Below, piece by piece: positions 7,371 through 15,118 of a stretch of 15,916 bases of DNA (the first letter of the stretch is position 1; each line of letters starts with the position of its first letter). Below the pieces are notes generated by a model. The model was not told where the DNA came from and ran no database searches. It saw only the letters and a program-made list of their open reading frames with translations. Made by a program: the position numbers and the translations under genes. The DNA comes from CAYFJO01 sp964343305 (lineage in GTDB: Bacteria > Planctomycetota > Planctomycetia > Pirellulales > Pirellulaceae). The stretch is taken from contig CAYFJO010000244.1 of the NCBI GenBank assembly GCA_964343305.1, forward strand, positions 1 to 15,916, given 5' to 3'.

Positions 7371-9542
7371 TCAAGAATCGCCCCAAGGACGGAATGTGCT
7401 TTCTCCCTCCGTGATCTCAATCATTTGATTGACGGGCACGTCTTTGAACGTTTGCGTAACATCGGTCCTTGGCCAGTAGATTTCCAGGCGATCAATCGAC
7501 GCGGCCGTGCCGAGACCAATGTGTTGGCGTAGCGGGTTGGAGCCGAACGATCCTCCCGTGTTGACCCACTTGTAGATGTTGCGAGGTCTTCCGTTCTCGT
7601 GGATGACCACACGAATGCGTGCGCCGATCGCAGACCGATTGGAATCGACGCCAATCAGCTTGATCGAAATCCACTGGTTTTTGAATCCGGGGTTTTCGAA
7701 CAGCGCGTTGGCAAAAGCGTCGCCGGGATATGCACCACCCATTTCGATGAACACGTCTTGGTCGCCGTCGTGGTCATAGTCGGCGAAAGCCACGCCGTGG
7801 CCTTTCTGTAGATGGCCGAAGCCACCTGAGTTCGTCACCTCGACGAAACGTCGGCCCTGTTGATTGTGAAACATGCGGTTCGGAATCAAACCGTCGTACC
7901 CCGGGTAGCCCGTGCCAAGATAGAAGTCGGGGAAGCCATCGTTGTCCAAGTCGCCAAAGTTGGAACCCATCGGTAGTGTGACGCGATTCAGACCGACTTG
8001 TTCACTGACGTCGCGAAAGCCGCCTTTGCCGTCGCCCTGATACAGGCGGTCGGTTTCGGCCTTGTGCGACGCCGAAATATAATCGTTGGCGAAGTGATCA
8101 AGCTGTTGCCAATAGGCCGCCACGAAGATATCCAGCGCCCCATCGTTGTTGTAGTCCCAAAACCAGGCTGGAAAACTTTTCTTGGGACCAGTCACGCCCG
8201 CTTCCGCGGCGACATCGGTAAACGTTCCATCGCCATTGTTGTGGTAAAGCCGATTGACGCCAAAGATGTTCGAGGTATAGAGGTCGGCGTAACGATCGTT
8301 ATCGTAATCGCCCCACGCGGACCCTTTCACTGCACCACTGTCCGCGACGCCGGCAAACCCGGCGACTTCCTTGAAATTTCCCGATCCGTTGTTTTGAAAC
8401 AACTCGCAACGGCCGATTTCATTGCCCACAAACAGGTCAAGATCTCCGTCGTTGTCATAGTCGGCCCACGCAGCGGTTTGCGTTGGATAGTGGTGCTCGC
8501 CCAAACCAACCGCGAATGCGACATCACGAAAGTTACCGCGACCATCATTTTGCAGCAGTGAATTTGGATGACGTCCGTTTTCGTGCAGCCACGCGCCGCG
8601 CAACACCAGCACGTCATTGTCACCGTCATTGTCGTAGTCGGCGTGGATCAGATTCAAGCCGCCGAGTAGGCCTTTCAATCCCGCTTCGTCGGTTCGCTCC
8701 TGGAAAGTGCCGTCGCCATCGGACAAGAAACAGCGTATCTGGCCCGCCGTGCTCCATGTCGAGGTCATCACGTCCAGCCAACCATCGCCGTTGAAATCTT
8801 CTACAACCGTACCGCCTGATAGAGAAAGCACGTCGAGTCCAAGCTGGTCGCTGATGTTCTTGAACCGTGGAAAGTCGCTTTGGTTCTGGAATCGTTCAAC
8901 TGGAATCCGCCAGCGTTCCGGCACGTCGTGGGGATACTCACCGAGCGTCATGTAGGCAACGTTTAACAACCAGCGAGCGGCGTTGTGCTCTGGATTGCGT
9001 TGCAAGAATGACGTCAGATACTCGATCGCCTTTTCGGATCCAGTTGTAAACTGATGAACGCCGGCCCCGCGGATCGGCAGGATGCAGCTCTCGCTGTTGC
9101 GGCAGCGAACACAGTTTTCGTTCTCCGCCAGCCGGAGATAAGCCACCGCGGTTTGGAAATCCAGTTGATCGTGAAGCTTGTCTGGCTCGCTGATCGAACC
9201 CTCGACGCGACGATAGATCTCATGGCCCTTCTGAAACTGCTCGATGGCCTGCTCGGTTTCGCCAACGATTAACTGCGCCTGGCCCAACTGCAAGAGATAC
9301 TGAATTCGTGCCGACGGCCTGGTGCTGGCGGGGAGGTTGATCAATGCACGTTTCAGTTGTCGGGCTTTCGCGTCACCTAAGTACGCGTTCTCGTGAGGTG
9401 TGCGCAGTCGGATTTCTTCCAACGCGGTGAGCATTCGCTCATGACTGGCCGCGAAATCATCGTCCGATGTCGCGCCGCCACACCCACAAACGAAGATCAA
9501 CGAAATCGAAAAAACAACTCGAAGACAAGATTTGACATCCAT
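7371..9542 (-). CDS. FG-GAP/VCBS repeat and ASPIC-UnbV lipoprotein with N-terminal TPR region
   Basis: A 723-residue CRTAC1-like protein. The N-terminus is a lipoprotein-type signal with cysteines at 19 and 21 (FVCGCGG), so it is probably exported and anchored. Residues about 35-200 are helical with TPR-like character (QYLLQLGQAQLIVGETEQAI). They include an NCVRCRNSESCILPI cysteine cluster and ARWLLNVAYMTLGEYP. From about 225 on there are several FG-GAP/VCBS repeats with calcium-binding-like loops (DFNGDGWLD, DYDNDGDND, DYDNDGDLD, DYNNDGALD, DLDNDGFPD), forming a beta-propeller. The C-terminal ASPIC/UnbV domain includes SAIGARIRV and HIGLGTAASIDRLEIYWP. Its ATG overlaps the stop of the upstream gene as TAATG, indicating translational coupling. 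Role: surface or periplasmic binding or scaffold protein. No enzyme activity can be assigned. Confidence 0.92.
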   Translation of the reverse strand: MDVKSCLRVVFSISLIFVCGCGGATSDDDFAASHERMLTALEEIRLRTPHENAYLGDAKARQLKRALINLPASTRPSARIQYLLQLGQAQLIVGETEQAIEQFQKGHEIYRRVEGSISEPDKLHDQLDFQTAVAYLRLAENENCVRCRNSESCILPIRGAGVHQFTTGSEKAIEYLTSFLQRNPEHNAARWLLNVAYMTLGEYPHDVPERWRIPVERFQNQSDFPRFKNISDQLGLDVLSLSGGTVVEDFNGDGWLDVMTSTWSTAGQIRCFLSDGDGTFQERTDEAGLKGLLGGLNLIHADYDNDGDNDVLVLRGAWLHENGRHPNSLLQNDGRGNFRDVAFAVGLGEHHYPTQTAAWADYDNDGDLDLFVGNEIGRCELFQNNGSGNFKEVAGFAGVADSGAVKGSAWGDYDNDRYADLYTSNIFGVNRLYHNNGDGTFTDVAAEAGVTGPKKSFPAWFWDYNNDGALDIFVAAYWQQLDHFANDYISASHKAETDRLYQGDGKGGFRDVSEQVGLNRVTLPMGSNFGDLDNDGFPDFYLGTGYPGYDGLIPNRMFHNQQGRRFVEVTNSGGFGHLQKGHGVAFADYDHDGDQDVFIEMGGAYPGDAFANALFENPGFKNQWISIKLIGVDSNRSAIGARIRVVIHENGRPRNIYKWVNTGGSFGSNPLRQHIGLGTAASIDRLEIYWPRTDVTQTFKDVPVNQMIEITEGESTFRPWGDS

Positions 9543-11830
9543 TAGTTTTCCGGACTCGATGGGCGAACCAGGTGATATTGGTCAATCGCCGGACTGGCGA
9601 CACGTTGTTCGGTTCCGTTGGCCCAGCGCACGACGAGTTCATCCACCTGGCTTTCCGCCGCCAGTCCAAAATGGGCCAACGTCGCGTGCTGGCAAAATGA
9701 AGAATCGCCGGACAAGACGACTTTGACTTGTCGACGGTCCGCGGTGCGAACAGTCACGGTTGCGCCCATCGGCGAATGGTGAGGACCCTCTTCCTGAAGC
9801 CGCACGCCGATCCAATGATGGTCTTGCGAAAAATCGTTCTTCAGCAAACGAATCACGCGTTGATCCGCCGTGCGGTCGAGCGTCAACACCAGCAAATCCG
9901 GCCGGCCGTCCAAATCAAAGTCGTCGCTGACCACGCAGCGTGAGTCCTGTTCGTGAGCGACATCCATCAAATACCCGATGTTTGTAAACGCGTCGCCCTC
10001 TTCGTTCATCAACAAGCAATTGTGCTCAAATCCGTTCCAAGACATCTTCGACTTTTCGTCGTTGTTGACGAAGGTGAACAGCGCGGAAACCGACTCGCTT
10101 TCCTGCGACCCGCCGGTATAAATGTCGTGGCACCAAAATCGTGTGCAGTAGTCCTTGGCCGTGTCTTGGCTGATGTGTCCGTTGGCCACGTAGATGTCGT
10201 CGTCCGCGTCGTTGTCAAAATCGAACGACGTGCAGCCCCAAGACCAGCCTGTGCGTGCGACCTGGTCGCGAAACTCCGGTTGTTGAAACGCCGGCGAGCC
10301 CTCTTTATCGCCTGTTGCCAAATACATGCGGTTGCCGTAACCCATCAGCCCGCGTTTTTCCTGATGTTCCGGAAACTCGTCGCGCCCAAGACCCAGCTTG
10401 GACAATCTCCGCGCGGTCGTCGATGACATGCCAATCATGTAAAAGTCCGTCTTTTCATCCAGGTTGTAATCGCCAAACGTCAATGCCATGCCGAACGAAT
10501 GCCGCTGGTCGACCGTTCGATCCGTCGCATCTTCGAAATGCCCTTTTCCGTCGTTGTAATAGAAGTCCAGCCCCGCGAAGTCACTGGCAACCAACAGATC
10601 GAGATCATGATCCTGATCTATGTCGATGAAGCACGCTCCGTAAGTCCGCCGCAGACGCTTGGGAGCGAGCCCAGCGGCTTCGGTTCCATCAATGAATTGG
10701 CCGTCGCCATTATTGACCAGCAACATCGCTGGATAACCGTCGTTGGCATCAAAACAAGGCGTCGGCATTTGTCCGCCGACGTACGGCTTTTTGTATTGGC
10801 CCAAAAAGGCATCTATGTCGCCGTCGCCATCTATGTCGCCGGCCGTGATGACCACCGGATCTTCAAACGACTTTTCAAACTCATGCGGCTTGCTCAGAAA
10901 TTTCCCGTCGGCATCACCCGCGAACAGCAACAAGGGCGCCTTCACGCCTCCGCCGAGGAAGTCCGCAAAACCATCGCCCGTAAAATCGGCCAACACACCA
11001 CATTGAAATGTTCGCCCCGCGTGATGTTTCAGAAATCGCAAGCGCTCGAACTGCCAATCGCCGCGGTTGCGCAGGAGTGCATTTTCACTCGGCAGGATCA
11101 CGTCCGATCGGCCGTCGCGGTCGACGTCATAAACCAGCAAACACCGTTCGATCTTGCTCTTCGCCGAATACTCTTGAGTAAACGAAGGCTGGCCCGTCCG
11201 CTGGGTGACTCGAACGTTGCGGGTGTCAATCGTCGCGACGCGGGGCTTGGAAGACTCATCGCCCGATGCCCATTCGATGCCAAGATTGCCTTTGACGACA
11301 TATCGTGTCTCACGCGGTTCGTTCTCCAAATGAAGTGTCATGGAAACGGTCGACCGCGCCGGCGATCCAGGTTCGAAACTGGAATGATGCCACTCGGTCT
11401 CGACAACCTTCAGTCCATCATCGGTCAACTGGCCAACGAGTTCTTTCCACTCGGCCGGATCCAGCGACCGACCTTCGCCGCCGAACTGTGAAACCTGGAC
11501 GTCCCAATCAAGCGTTCGCTCGTCTTGTGGCTCGCCCAGCAAAAGCGAGTCGAAGGAAAACTCGGCCAGCAGCGTATGTTTATCCGCGGCTCCACGCAAA
11601 TCGTCCCACAACTTGACAAAGACATCTTCATGTTTTTGTGCCAGCACTTCGTTTGACCAAATCGTCGAATCCAATTCCTCACGTTCGGTGACGAGTTTTT
11701 CGAGCTGCTGCGTTTGTTCGTCACTCACTTTGCCGTCGTCATTCGAAGGGCTGTTTCCGCTGCACGCGGGCAGAACCACGCACGCGGCGACCAAAAGTGC
11801 CAACTTGATTTGAGCTAATCTACTGGTCAT
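9542..11830 (-). CDS. FG-GAP/VCBS repeat and ASPIC-UnbV lipoprotein
   Basis: A 762-residue exported protein with a lipobox LPAC (cysteine 23) after a hydrophobic signal, so a lipid-anchored envelope protein is likely. Residues about 30-230 form a mixed region I do not recognise. FG-GAP/VCBS-type repeats with aspartate-rich loops follow: DVDRDGRSD, DFTGDGFAD, DIDGDGDID, DIDQDHDLD, DFDNDADDD, DFDLDGRPD. The C-terminal ASPIC/UnbV domain (about 690-760) includes SPMGATVTVRT and LVVRWANGTEQ. The ATG is preceded by GAGGA at a six-base spacing, a good ribosome-binding site. It is the first gene of a two-gene unit with the TPR-bearing paralogue. The two share the propeller-ASPIC layout but differ in their N-terminal regions, so they probably arose by duplication and now act together. 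Confidence 0.92.
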   Translation of the reverse strand: MTSRLAQIKLALLVAACVVLPACSGNSPSNDDGKVSDEQTQQLEKLVTEREELDSTIWSNEVLAQKHEDVFVKLWDDLRGAADKHTLLAEFSFDSLLLGEPQDERTLDWDVQVSQFGGEGRSLDPAEWKELVGQLTDDGLKVVETEWHHSSFEPGSPARSTVSMTLHLENEPRETRYVVKGNLGIEWASGDESSKPRVATIDTRNVRVTQRTGQPSFTQEYSAKSKIERCLLVYDVDRDGRSDVILPSENALLRNRGDWQFERLRFLKHHAGRTFQCGVLADFTGDGFADFLGGGVKAPLLLFAGDADGKFLSKPHEFEKSFEDPVVITAGDIDGDGDIDAFLGQYKKPYVGGQMPTPCFDANDGYPAMLLVNNGDGQFIDGTEAAGLAPKRLRRTYGACFIDIDQDHDLDLLVASDFAGLDFYYNDGKGHFEDATDRTVDQRHSFGMALTFGDYNLDEKTDFYMIGMSSTTARRLSKLGLGRDEFPEHQEKRGLMGYGNRMYLATGDKEGSPAFQQPEFRDQVARTGWSWGCTSFDFDNDADDDIYVANGHISQDTAKDYCTRFWCHDIYTGGSQESESVSALFTFVNNDEKSKMSWNGFEHNCLLMNEEGDAFTNIGYLMDVAHEQDSRCVVSDDFDLDGRPDLLVLTLDRTADQRVIRLLKNDFSQDHHWIGVRLQEEGPHHSPMGATVTVRTADRRQVKVVLSGDSSFCQHATLAHFGLAAESQVDELVVRWANGTEQRVASPAIDQYHLVRPSSPEN

Positions 11831-12015
11831 TGAACATCCTCAATAGAAATAGCAATCACTATTCCGCCTATCATAACGGCGGGCGTTCGACGTGCAATCG
11901 TTATCCGGTTCTACCAGCCGCCAACGTTCTGCGTAGAAACACAACAAATACCAGTATAGACGTACAAATTCAAAATCTTGTGGATCGGAAGTTGTGGCTT
12001 AGAGTCTGGCTCCGT

Positions 12016-12031
12016 AACATGCGCGCATGTT
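12016..12031. repeat. Perfect 16-bp palindrome
   Basis: AACATGCGCGCATGTT equals its own reverse complement. Perfect dyads of this length are typical of dimeric repressor sites, and its place between divergent genes would suit an operator. No known regulator motif is recognised, and it may instead be part of the adjoining repeat element. Confidence 0.55.
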
Positions 12032-12036
12032 TGTTG

Positions 12037-12102
12037 AACGCCGAGCCGGCAGGCGACGGCTATCCGCGACGAGAAGTCGCCGTCGCCTGCCGGCTCGGCG
12101 TT
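12037..12102. repeat. Perfect 24-bp inverted repeat with 18-nt spacer (REP-like)
   Basis: The arms at 12037-12060 and 12079-12102 are exact reverse complements and GC-rich, built around GCCGGCAGGCGACGGC. Within the spacer, GCGAC (12066-12070) can pair with GTCGC (12076-12080) as a competing small hairpin. The flanking genes diverge, so it is not needed as a terminator. A dispersed REP or MITE-like repeat is the most economical reading, and it may also fold in the serC leader transcript. Confidence 0.8.
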
Positions 12103-12118
12103 AAACGACTTTTCGGTT

Positions 12119-12134
12119 GCGGCCAGTAGGCCGC
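12119..12134. repeat. Small 6-bp hairpin in serC leader
   Basis: GCGGCC at 12119-12124 pairs with GGCCGC at 12129-12134 around the loop AGTA. It is GC-rich and lacks a T tract. It lies about 100 bases upstream of the serC ATG and could shape the leader RNA, but such short dyads also occur by chance. Confidence 0.35.
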
Positions 12135-12231
12135 GTTAAGACACCCCATCTTCCACGCGACCTTCTCAGAATTCGCCGCAACGTTTAGAATCCGGTGTTT
12201 GGTCCAAAAACTCTATCCAACACCAACGCCG

Positions 12232-13338
12232 ATGACCACCAATACGTTGACGGATCGCATCCATAATTTCTCCGCCGGCCCCGCGGTCCTGCCGCTGCCC
12301 GTGCTCCAGCAAGCCCAACGAGATTTGCTTTCGCTGCCCGGTGTCGGCAGTTCGGTGCTCGAAATCAGCCATCGCAGCAAGGCGTTTCTCGAAATCCTCG
12401 AATCGGCGAAAAGCAGCCTGCGTTTGCTGCTTGACATCCCGGACAACTATCACGTGGTGTTCGTCCAAGGCGGATCGCGTTTGCAGTTTTCGATGGTGCC
12501 GATGAACTTGTTGGGCGGCCAAGAAGGTCCGGCCGATTACATTGTCGCCGGAGCCTGGGGGCAAAAGGCAATCGAAGAAGCTCAACGAAACCACCCTGCC
12601 AACGTCGTTTGGGACGGCAAAGAAACCAACTACGATCGCTTGCCGCAGGCCAGCGATCTGAAGATTTCGGCCAACGCGGCCTATGTCCACATGACGTCCA
12701 ACGAAACGATTCATGGCATTCAGTTTCAAGACGAACCAGACGTCGGCAACGCCGTTCTGGTCAGCGACGCTTCGTCGGATTTCATGAGCCGTCCGCTACC
12801 GATCGAGCGTTACGGTTTGATCTACGCTTGTGCCCAAAAGAACGCGGGACCCGCCGGCGTCACCGTGGTCATCATTCGCGACGACTTACTCGGCCGAAGC
12901 CAGGATTCTTTGCCGGGTTACTTCAATTACAACGAGCACGTGAAGAACAATTCGCTGTGGAACACTCCGCCGACCTTTGGAATCTACCTGATTGATCTCG
13001 TCGCGCAATGGTTGCGAGACGAAATCGGCGGTCTCGAAAGAATGTACGAACGAAACAAGTCCAAGGCGGATCTTGTTTATTCCGTGATCGATGAAAGCGA
13101 TGGCTTTTATCGCGGTCATGCCCACCCGGACTCTCGTTCGTTGATGAACGTCACCTTTCGCTTGCCGGACGAAGAGACGGAGAAATCGTTCTTATCAGCC
13201 GCCGAGCAAAAGGGTTTGCGCAGCTTGAAGGGCCACCGCAGTGTTGGCGGAATTCGAGCGTCGATCTACAACGCGATGCCTGTCGAGGGCGTCGAAGCGT
13301 TGGCCGGGTTCATGCGCGAGTTTCGGCTTAGTCACTAG
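12232..13338 (+). CDS. serC: Phosphoserine aminotransferase
   Basis: SerC converts 3-phosphohydroxypyruvate and glutamate to phosphoserine and 2-oxoglutarate, using PLP. It is the second step of phosphorylated serine synthesis in the cytoplasm. From the ATG at 12232 the protein has 368 residues, close to the family's 360. Hallmarks are HNFSAGPAVLP near the start, EISHRSKAF, a PLP-phosphate-binding FVQGGSRLQFSMVPMNLL, TSNETIHGIQF, and the Schiff-base lysine in ACAQKNAGPAG (Lys203). An in-frame TTG at 12199 would add eleven residues not typical of SerC, so I prefer the ATG, although neither has a clear Shine-Dalgarno sequence. serA follows after 19 bases, so the two are very probably one operon. 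The leader contains several inverted repeats. Confidence 0.97.
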   Translation: MTTNTLTDRIHNFSAGPAVLPLPVLQQAQRDLLSLPGVGSSVLEISHRSKAFLEILESAKSSLRLLLDIPDNYHVVFVQGGSRLQFSMVPMNLLGGQEGPADYIVAGAWGQKAIEEAQRNHPANVVWDGKETNYDRLPQASDLKISANAAYVHMTSNETIHGIQFQDEPDVGNAVLVSDASSDFMSRPLPIERYGLIYACAQKNAGPAGVTVVIIRDDLLGRSQDSLPGYFNYNEHVKNNSLWNTPPTFGIYLIDLVAQWLRDEIGGLERMYERNKSKADLVYSVIDESDGFYRGHAHPDSRSLMNVTFRLPDEETEKSFLSAAEQKGLRSLKGHRSVGGIRASIYNAMPVEGVEALAGFMREFRLSH

Positions 13339-13357
13339 TCATTGGTCATTTGCGAAT

Positions 13358-14986
13358 ATGTCACACGTTATTGTTCTCGACAACATTGCTCAGGAGGGAC
13401 TCGATCTTCTCGATGGGGCGGACGGGATTGAGTACGAAGTTCGCACCTGCCTGAAAGGCGACGATCTGCGATCAGCGCTCACTGAATTCGACGGCGCGAT
13501 CTGCCGCAGCGGCGTCAAGATTACGGCGGAATCGCTGGAAGGCAACCGCCGATTGAAGGCTGTTGTGCGGGCCGGCGTGGGCACGGACAACATCGACAAA
13601 TCGGCCGCGACCCGGCTGGGAATCGTCGTGATGAACACGCCGACCGGCAACACGCTGAGCACGGCCGAGCACGCGTTTACACTGATGCTGGCGATGTCGC
13701 GCAATATTGCACCGGCGTACCAAAGTCTGGTCGAAGGCCGCTGGGACCGCAAAGCACACATGGGTTCGCAATTGGCCGACAAGACGCTGGGCATCGTCGG
13801 TCTCGGACGAATTGGTCAGGAAGTTGCCAAGCGCGCCCAAGCGTTTGAAATGCGAGTCATCGGCTTCGATCCGTTCTTGTCGGCCGAGCGTGCTGCCGAA
13901 TTGGGTATCGAATTGGTCGAGCGCGTTCCCGACATGTTGCCCAAGATTGATTACATGACGGTCCATACACCGCTGACGCCCGAAACGAAACACCTGATCA
14001 GCACGGCCGAAATTGAAATGCTCAAACCGGGCGCTCGTTTGATCAATGCCGCGCGGGGCGGAATCTACGACGAGGCGGCGTTGGTCGATGGACTCAAGAG
14101 CGGCAAACTGGGCGGCGTGGCACTGGACGTTTACCATGACGAGCCGTGTGTCGACAGCCCGTTGTTCGGCATGCCCGGCGTATTGTGTACGCCGCATCTG
14201 GGAGCCAGCACCGAGGAGGCTCAAACGCAAGTCGCCGTAGAAGCCGTCCATTTGCTGGTCAACTTTTTGACGTCCGGCGAAATCCGCCACTCGGTCAACA
14301 TGGCCGCGATCGATCCCAAGACGTTGCAGTCGATGCGTGGCTATCTTGACGTTGCCTATCGACTAGGGTTGTTGTTGGCCCAGTGGCACGGCGGCAGCCT
14401 GGTGTCGTGCAATCTCCGATACCGCGGCGAAGTGGCTCAAAAGGATACCAAGCTGTTGACTGCATCGTTTTGCGCCGGGCTTTTGGAACGTGCGATGGAC
14501 GAAGACGTCAACATCGTCAACTCCGAAGTATTGCTGCGCGAACGCGGCATCAAACTTACCGAGCAATCGGACAGCGAGCTGGGAGCGTTTAGCTCGTCGA
14601 TCACGGCCGAAGTCACCGGCGGCGACGAGACCCTTCTCGCGGGCGGGACGCTGTTTGGTAACAACATGCCGCGGTTGTTCCGACTGAGCGGATATCGGCT
14701 GGAAGCTTATCTGGACGGAATTCTGCTGGCGTTCACCCACGAAGACGTTCCCGGAGTGATCGGCGCGGTCGGTACGATTTTCGGCAAACACAAAGTGAAC
14801 ATCGCCCAAATGGCCGTCGGCCGAGCGGGTGACAAGCCGGGCGGATCCGCAATCGGCGTTTTGAATCTCGACAGCTTGCCATCGGACGCGGCGATCAAAG
14901 AGATGCTGGAAGTCAACGGCATCCAAAGCGCCCGCGTCATCCAAATGCCGCCCGCCGGCGAACTGCCGCCGTGGCTACAAGGTTAA
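13358..14986 (+). CDS. serA: D-3-phosphoglycerate dehydrogenase (long ACT-domain type)
   Basis: SerA oxidises 3-phosphoglycerate to 3-phosphohydroxypyruvate with NAD+, the committing step of serine synthesis. From the ATG at 13358 it has 542 residues, matching the long class (about 525-540) with an extra regulatory domain. Visible parts are the substrate-domain RAGVGTDNID, the NAD-binding GLGRIG (148-153), catalytic Arg in NAARGG (Arg233), Glu in DVYHDEP (Glu262) and His in CTPHLG (His280). An ASB-type intervening domain (about 320-460) precedes a C-terminal ACT domain (about 470-542, LLAFTHEDVPGVIGAVG). The ACT domain suggests feedback control by L-serine, as known for the family. The open frame extends 39 codons upstream into serC, but MSHVIVLDN matches the normal SerA start. 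It is the second gene of the serC-serA unit. Confidence 0.97.
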   Translation: MSHVIVLDNIAQEGLDLLDGADGIEYEVRTCLKGDDLRSALTEFDGAICRSGVKITAESLEGNRRLKAVVRAGVGTDNIDKSAATRLGIVVMNTPTGNTLSTAEHAFTLMLAMSRNIAPAYQSLVEGRWDRKAHMGSQLADKTLGIVGLGRIGQEVAKRAQAFEMRVIGFDPFLSAERAAELGIELVERVPDMLPKIDYMTVHTPLTPETKHLISTAEIEMLKPGARLINAARGGIYDEAALVDGLKSGKLGGVALDVYHDEPCVDSPLFGMPGVLCTPHLGASTEEAQTQVAVEAVHLLVNFLTSGEIRHSVNMAAIDPKTLQSMRGYLDVAYRLGLLLAQWHGGSLVSCNLRYRGEVAQKDTKLLTASFCAGLLERAMDEDVNIVNSEVLLRERGIKLTEQSDSELGAFSSSITAEVTGGDETLLAGGTLFGNNMPRLFRLSGYRLEAYLDGILLAFTHEDVPGVIGAVGTIFGKHKVNIAQMAVGRAGDKPGGSAIGVLNLDSLPSDAAIKEMLEVNGIQSARVIQMPPAGELPPWLQG

Positions 14987-15018
14987 GCGTAGTTCCGGCC
15001 TTCTGAATTGGGGAGTTG

Positions 15019-15092
15019 GGTGCCACTGGCTCTGCCAGTGCTTCGCAAGTAGCCACGTCACTTGAACTTGCACTGGAAGAGTCAGTGGCACC
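15019..15092. repeat. REP-like 23-bp imperfect inverted repeat between convergent genes
   Basis: The arm GGTGCCACTGGCTCTGCCAG plus three more bases (15019-15041) pairs with 15070-15092 at 21 of 23 positions, around a 28-nt spacer. In the spacer CAAGT (15046-15050) can also pair with ACTTG (15060-15064). It sits between the 3' ends of serA and the MATE fragment, where a strong hairpin could stop transcription from both sides. The TGCCACTGGCTCTGCCAGTG core is, to my recollection, a frequent dispersed repeat in planctomycete genomes. Confidence 0.75.
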
Positions 15093-15100
15093 TCCGCGTT

Positions 15101-15117
15101 TAGGTTCGACAAACCTA
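15101..15117. terminator. Possible weak hairpin after the MATE stop
   Basis: TAGGTT (15101-15106) pairs with AACCTA (15112-15117) around a five-base loop, immediately downstream of the minus-strand MATE stop codon. The stem is only six pairs, and no T tract follows on the minus strand. It may assist termination together with the larger repeat next to it, but this is weak evidence. Confidence 0.25.
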
Positions 15118-15118
15118 T

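Larger units (their letters stand above)
11831..12231. promoter_or_regulatory. Divergent intergenic region between the FG-GAP operon and serC
   Basis: This 400-base stretch separates the minus-strand lipoprotein operon from plus-strand serC and must contain promoters for both. I see no reliable -35/-10 boxes and no protein gene. It holds a perfect 16-bp palindrome (12016-12031), a perfect 24-bp inverted repeat (12037-12060 with 12079-12102), and a small GCGGCC-AGTA-GGCCGC hairpin (12119-12134) in the serC leader. A TTG at 12199 is in frame with serC, but the extra residues do not look like SerC. Confidence 0.5.

Noticed and set aside
8600..9000. Possible CRISPR-like periodicity in the FG-GAP genes
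   Set aside because: The recurrence of gtcgttgtc-type strings reflects codons for repeated DxDNDGD calcium-loop motifs. There are no constant repeats with unique spacers.
9086..9118. CVRC cysteine pair in the TPR-bearing lipoprotein as a c-type haem site
   Set aside because: The residue after the second cysteine is Arg, not His, so the CXXCH requirement is not met.
10499..11491. A 330-codon open frame on the plus strand
   Set aside because: It is antisense to the second FG-GAP lipoprotein, has no recognisable domain, and its length is explained by the aspartate-rich repeats on the other strand.
12199..12231. TTG start extending SerC by eleven residues
   Set aside because: The added residues are not typical of SerC, and the ATG at 12232 gives a normal N-terminus and length.
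13241..13357. Upstream extension of the SerA open frame inside serC
   Set aside because: The extra 39 codons are the alternate frame of the serC 3' end, and MSHVIVLDN at 13358 matches the usual SerA start.
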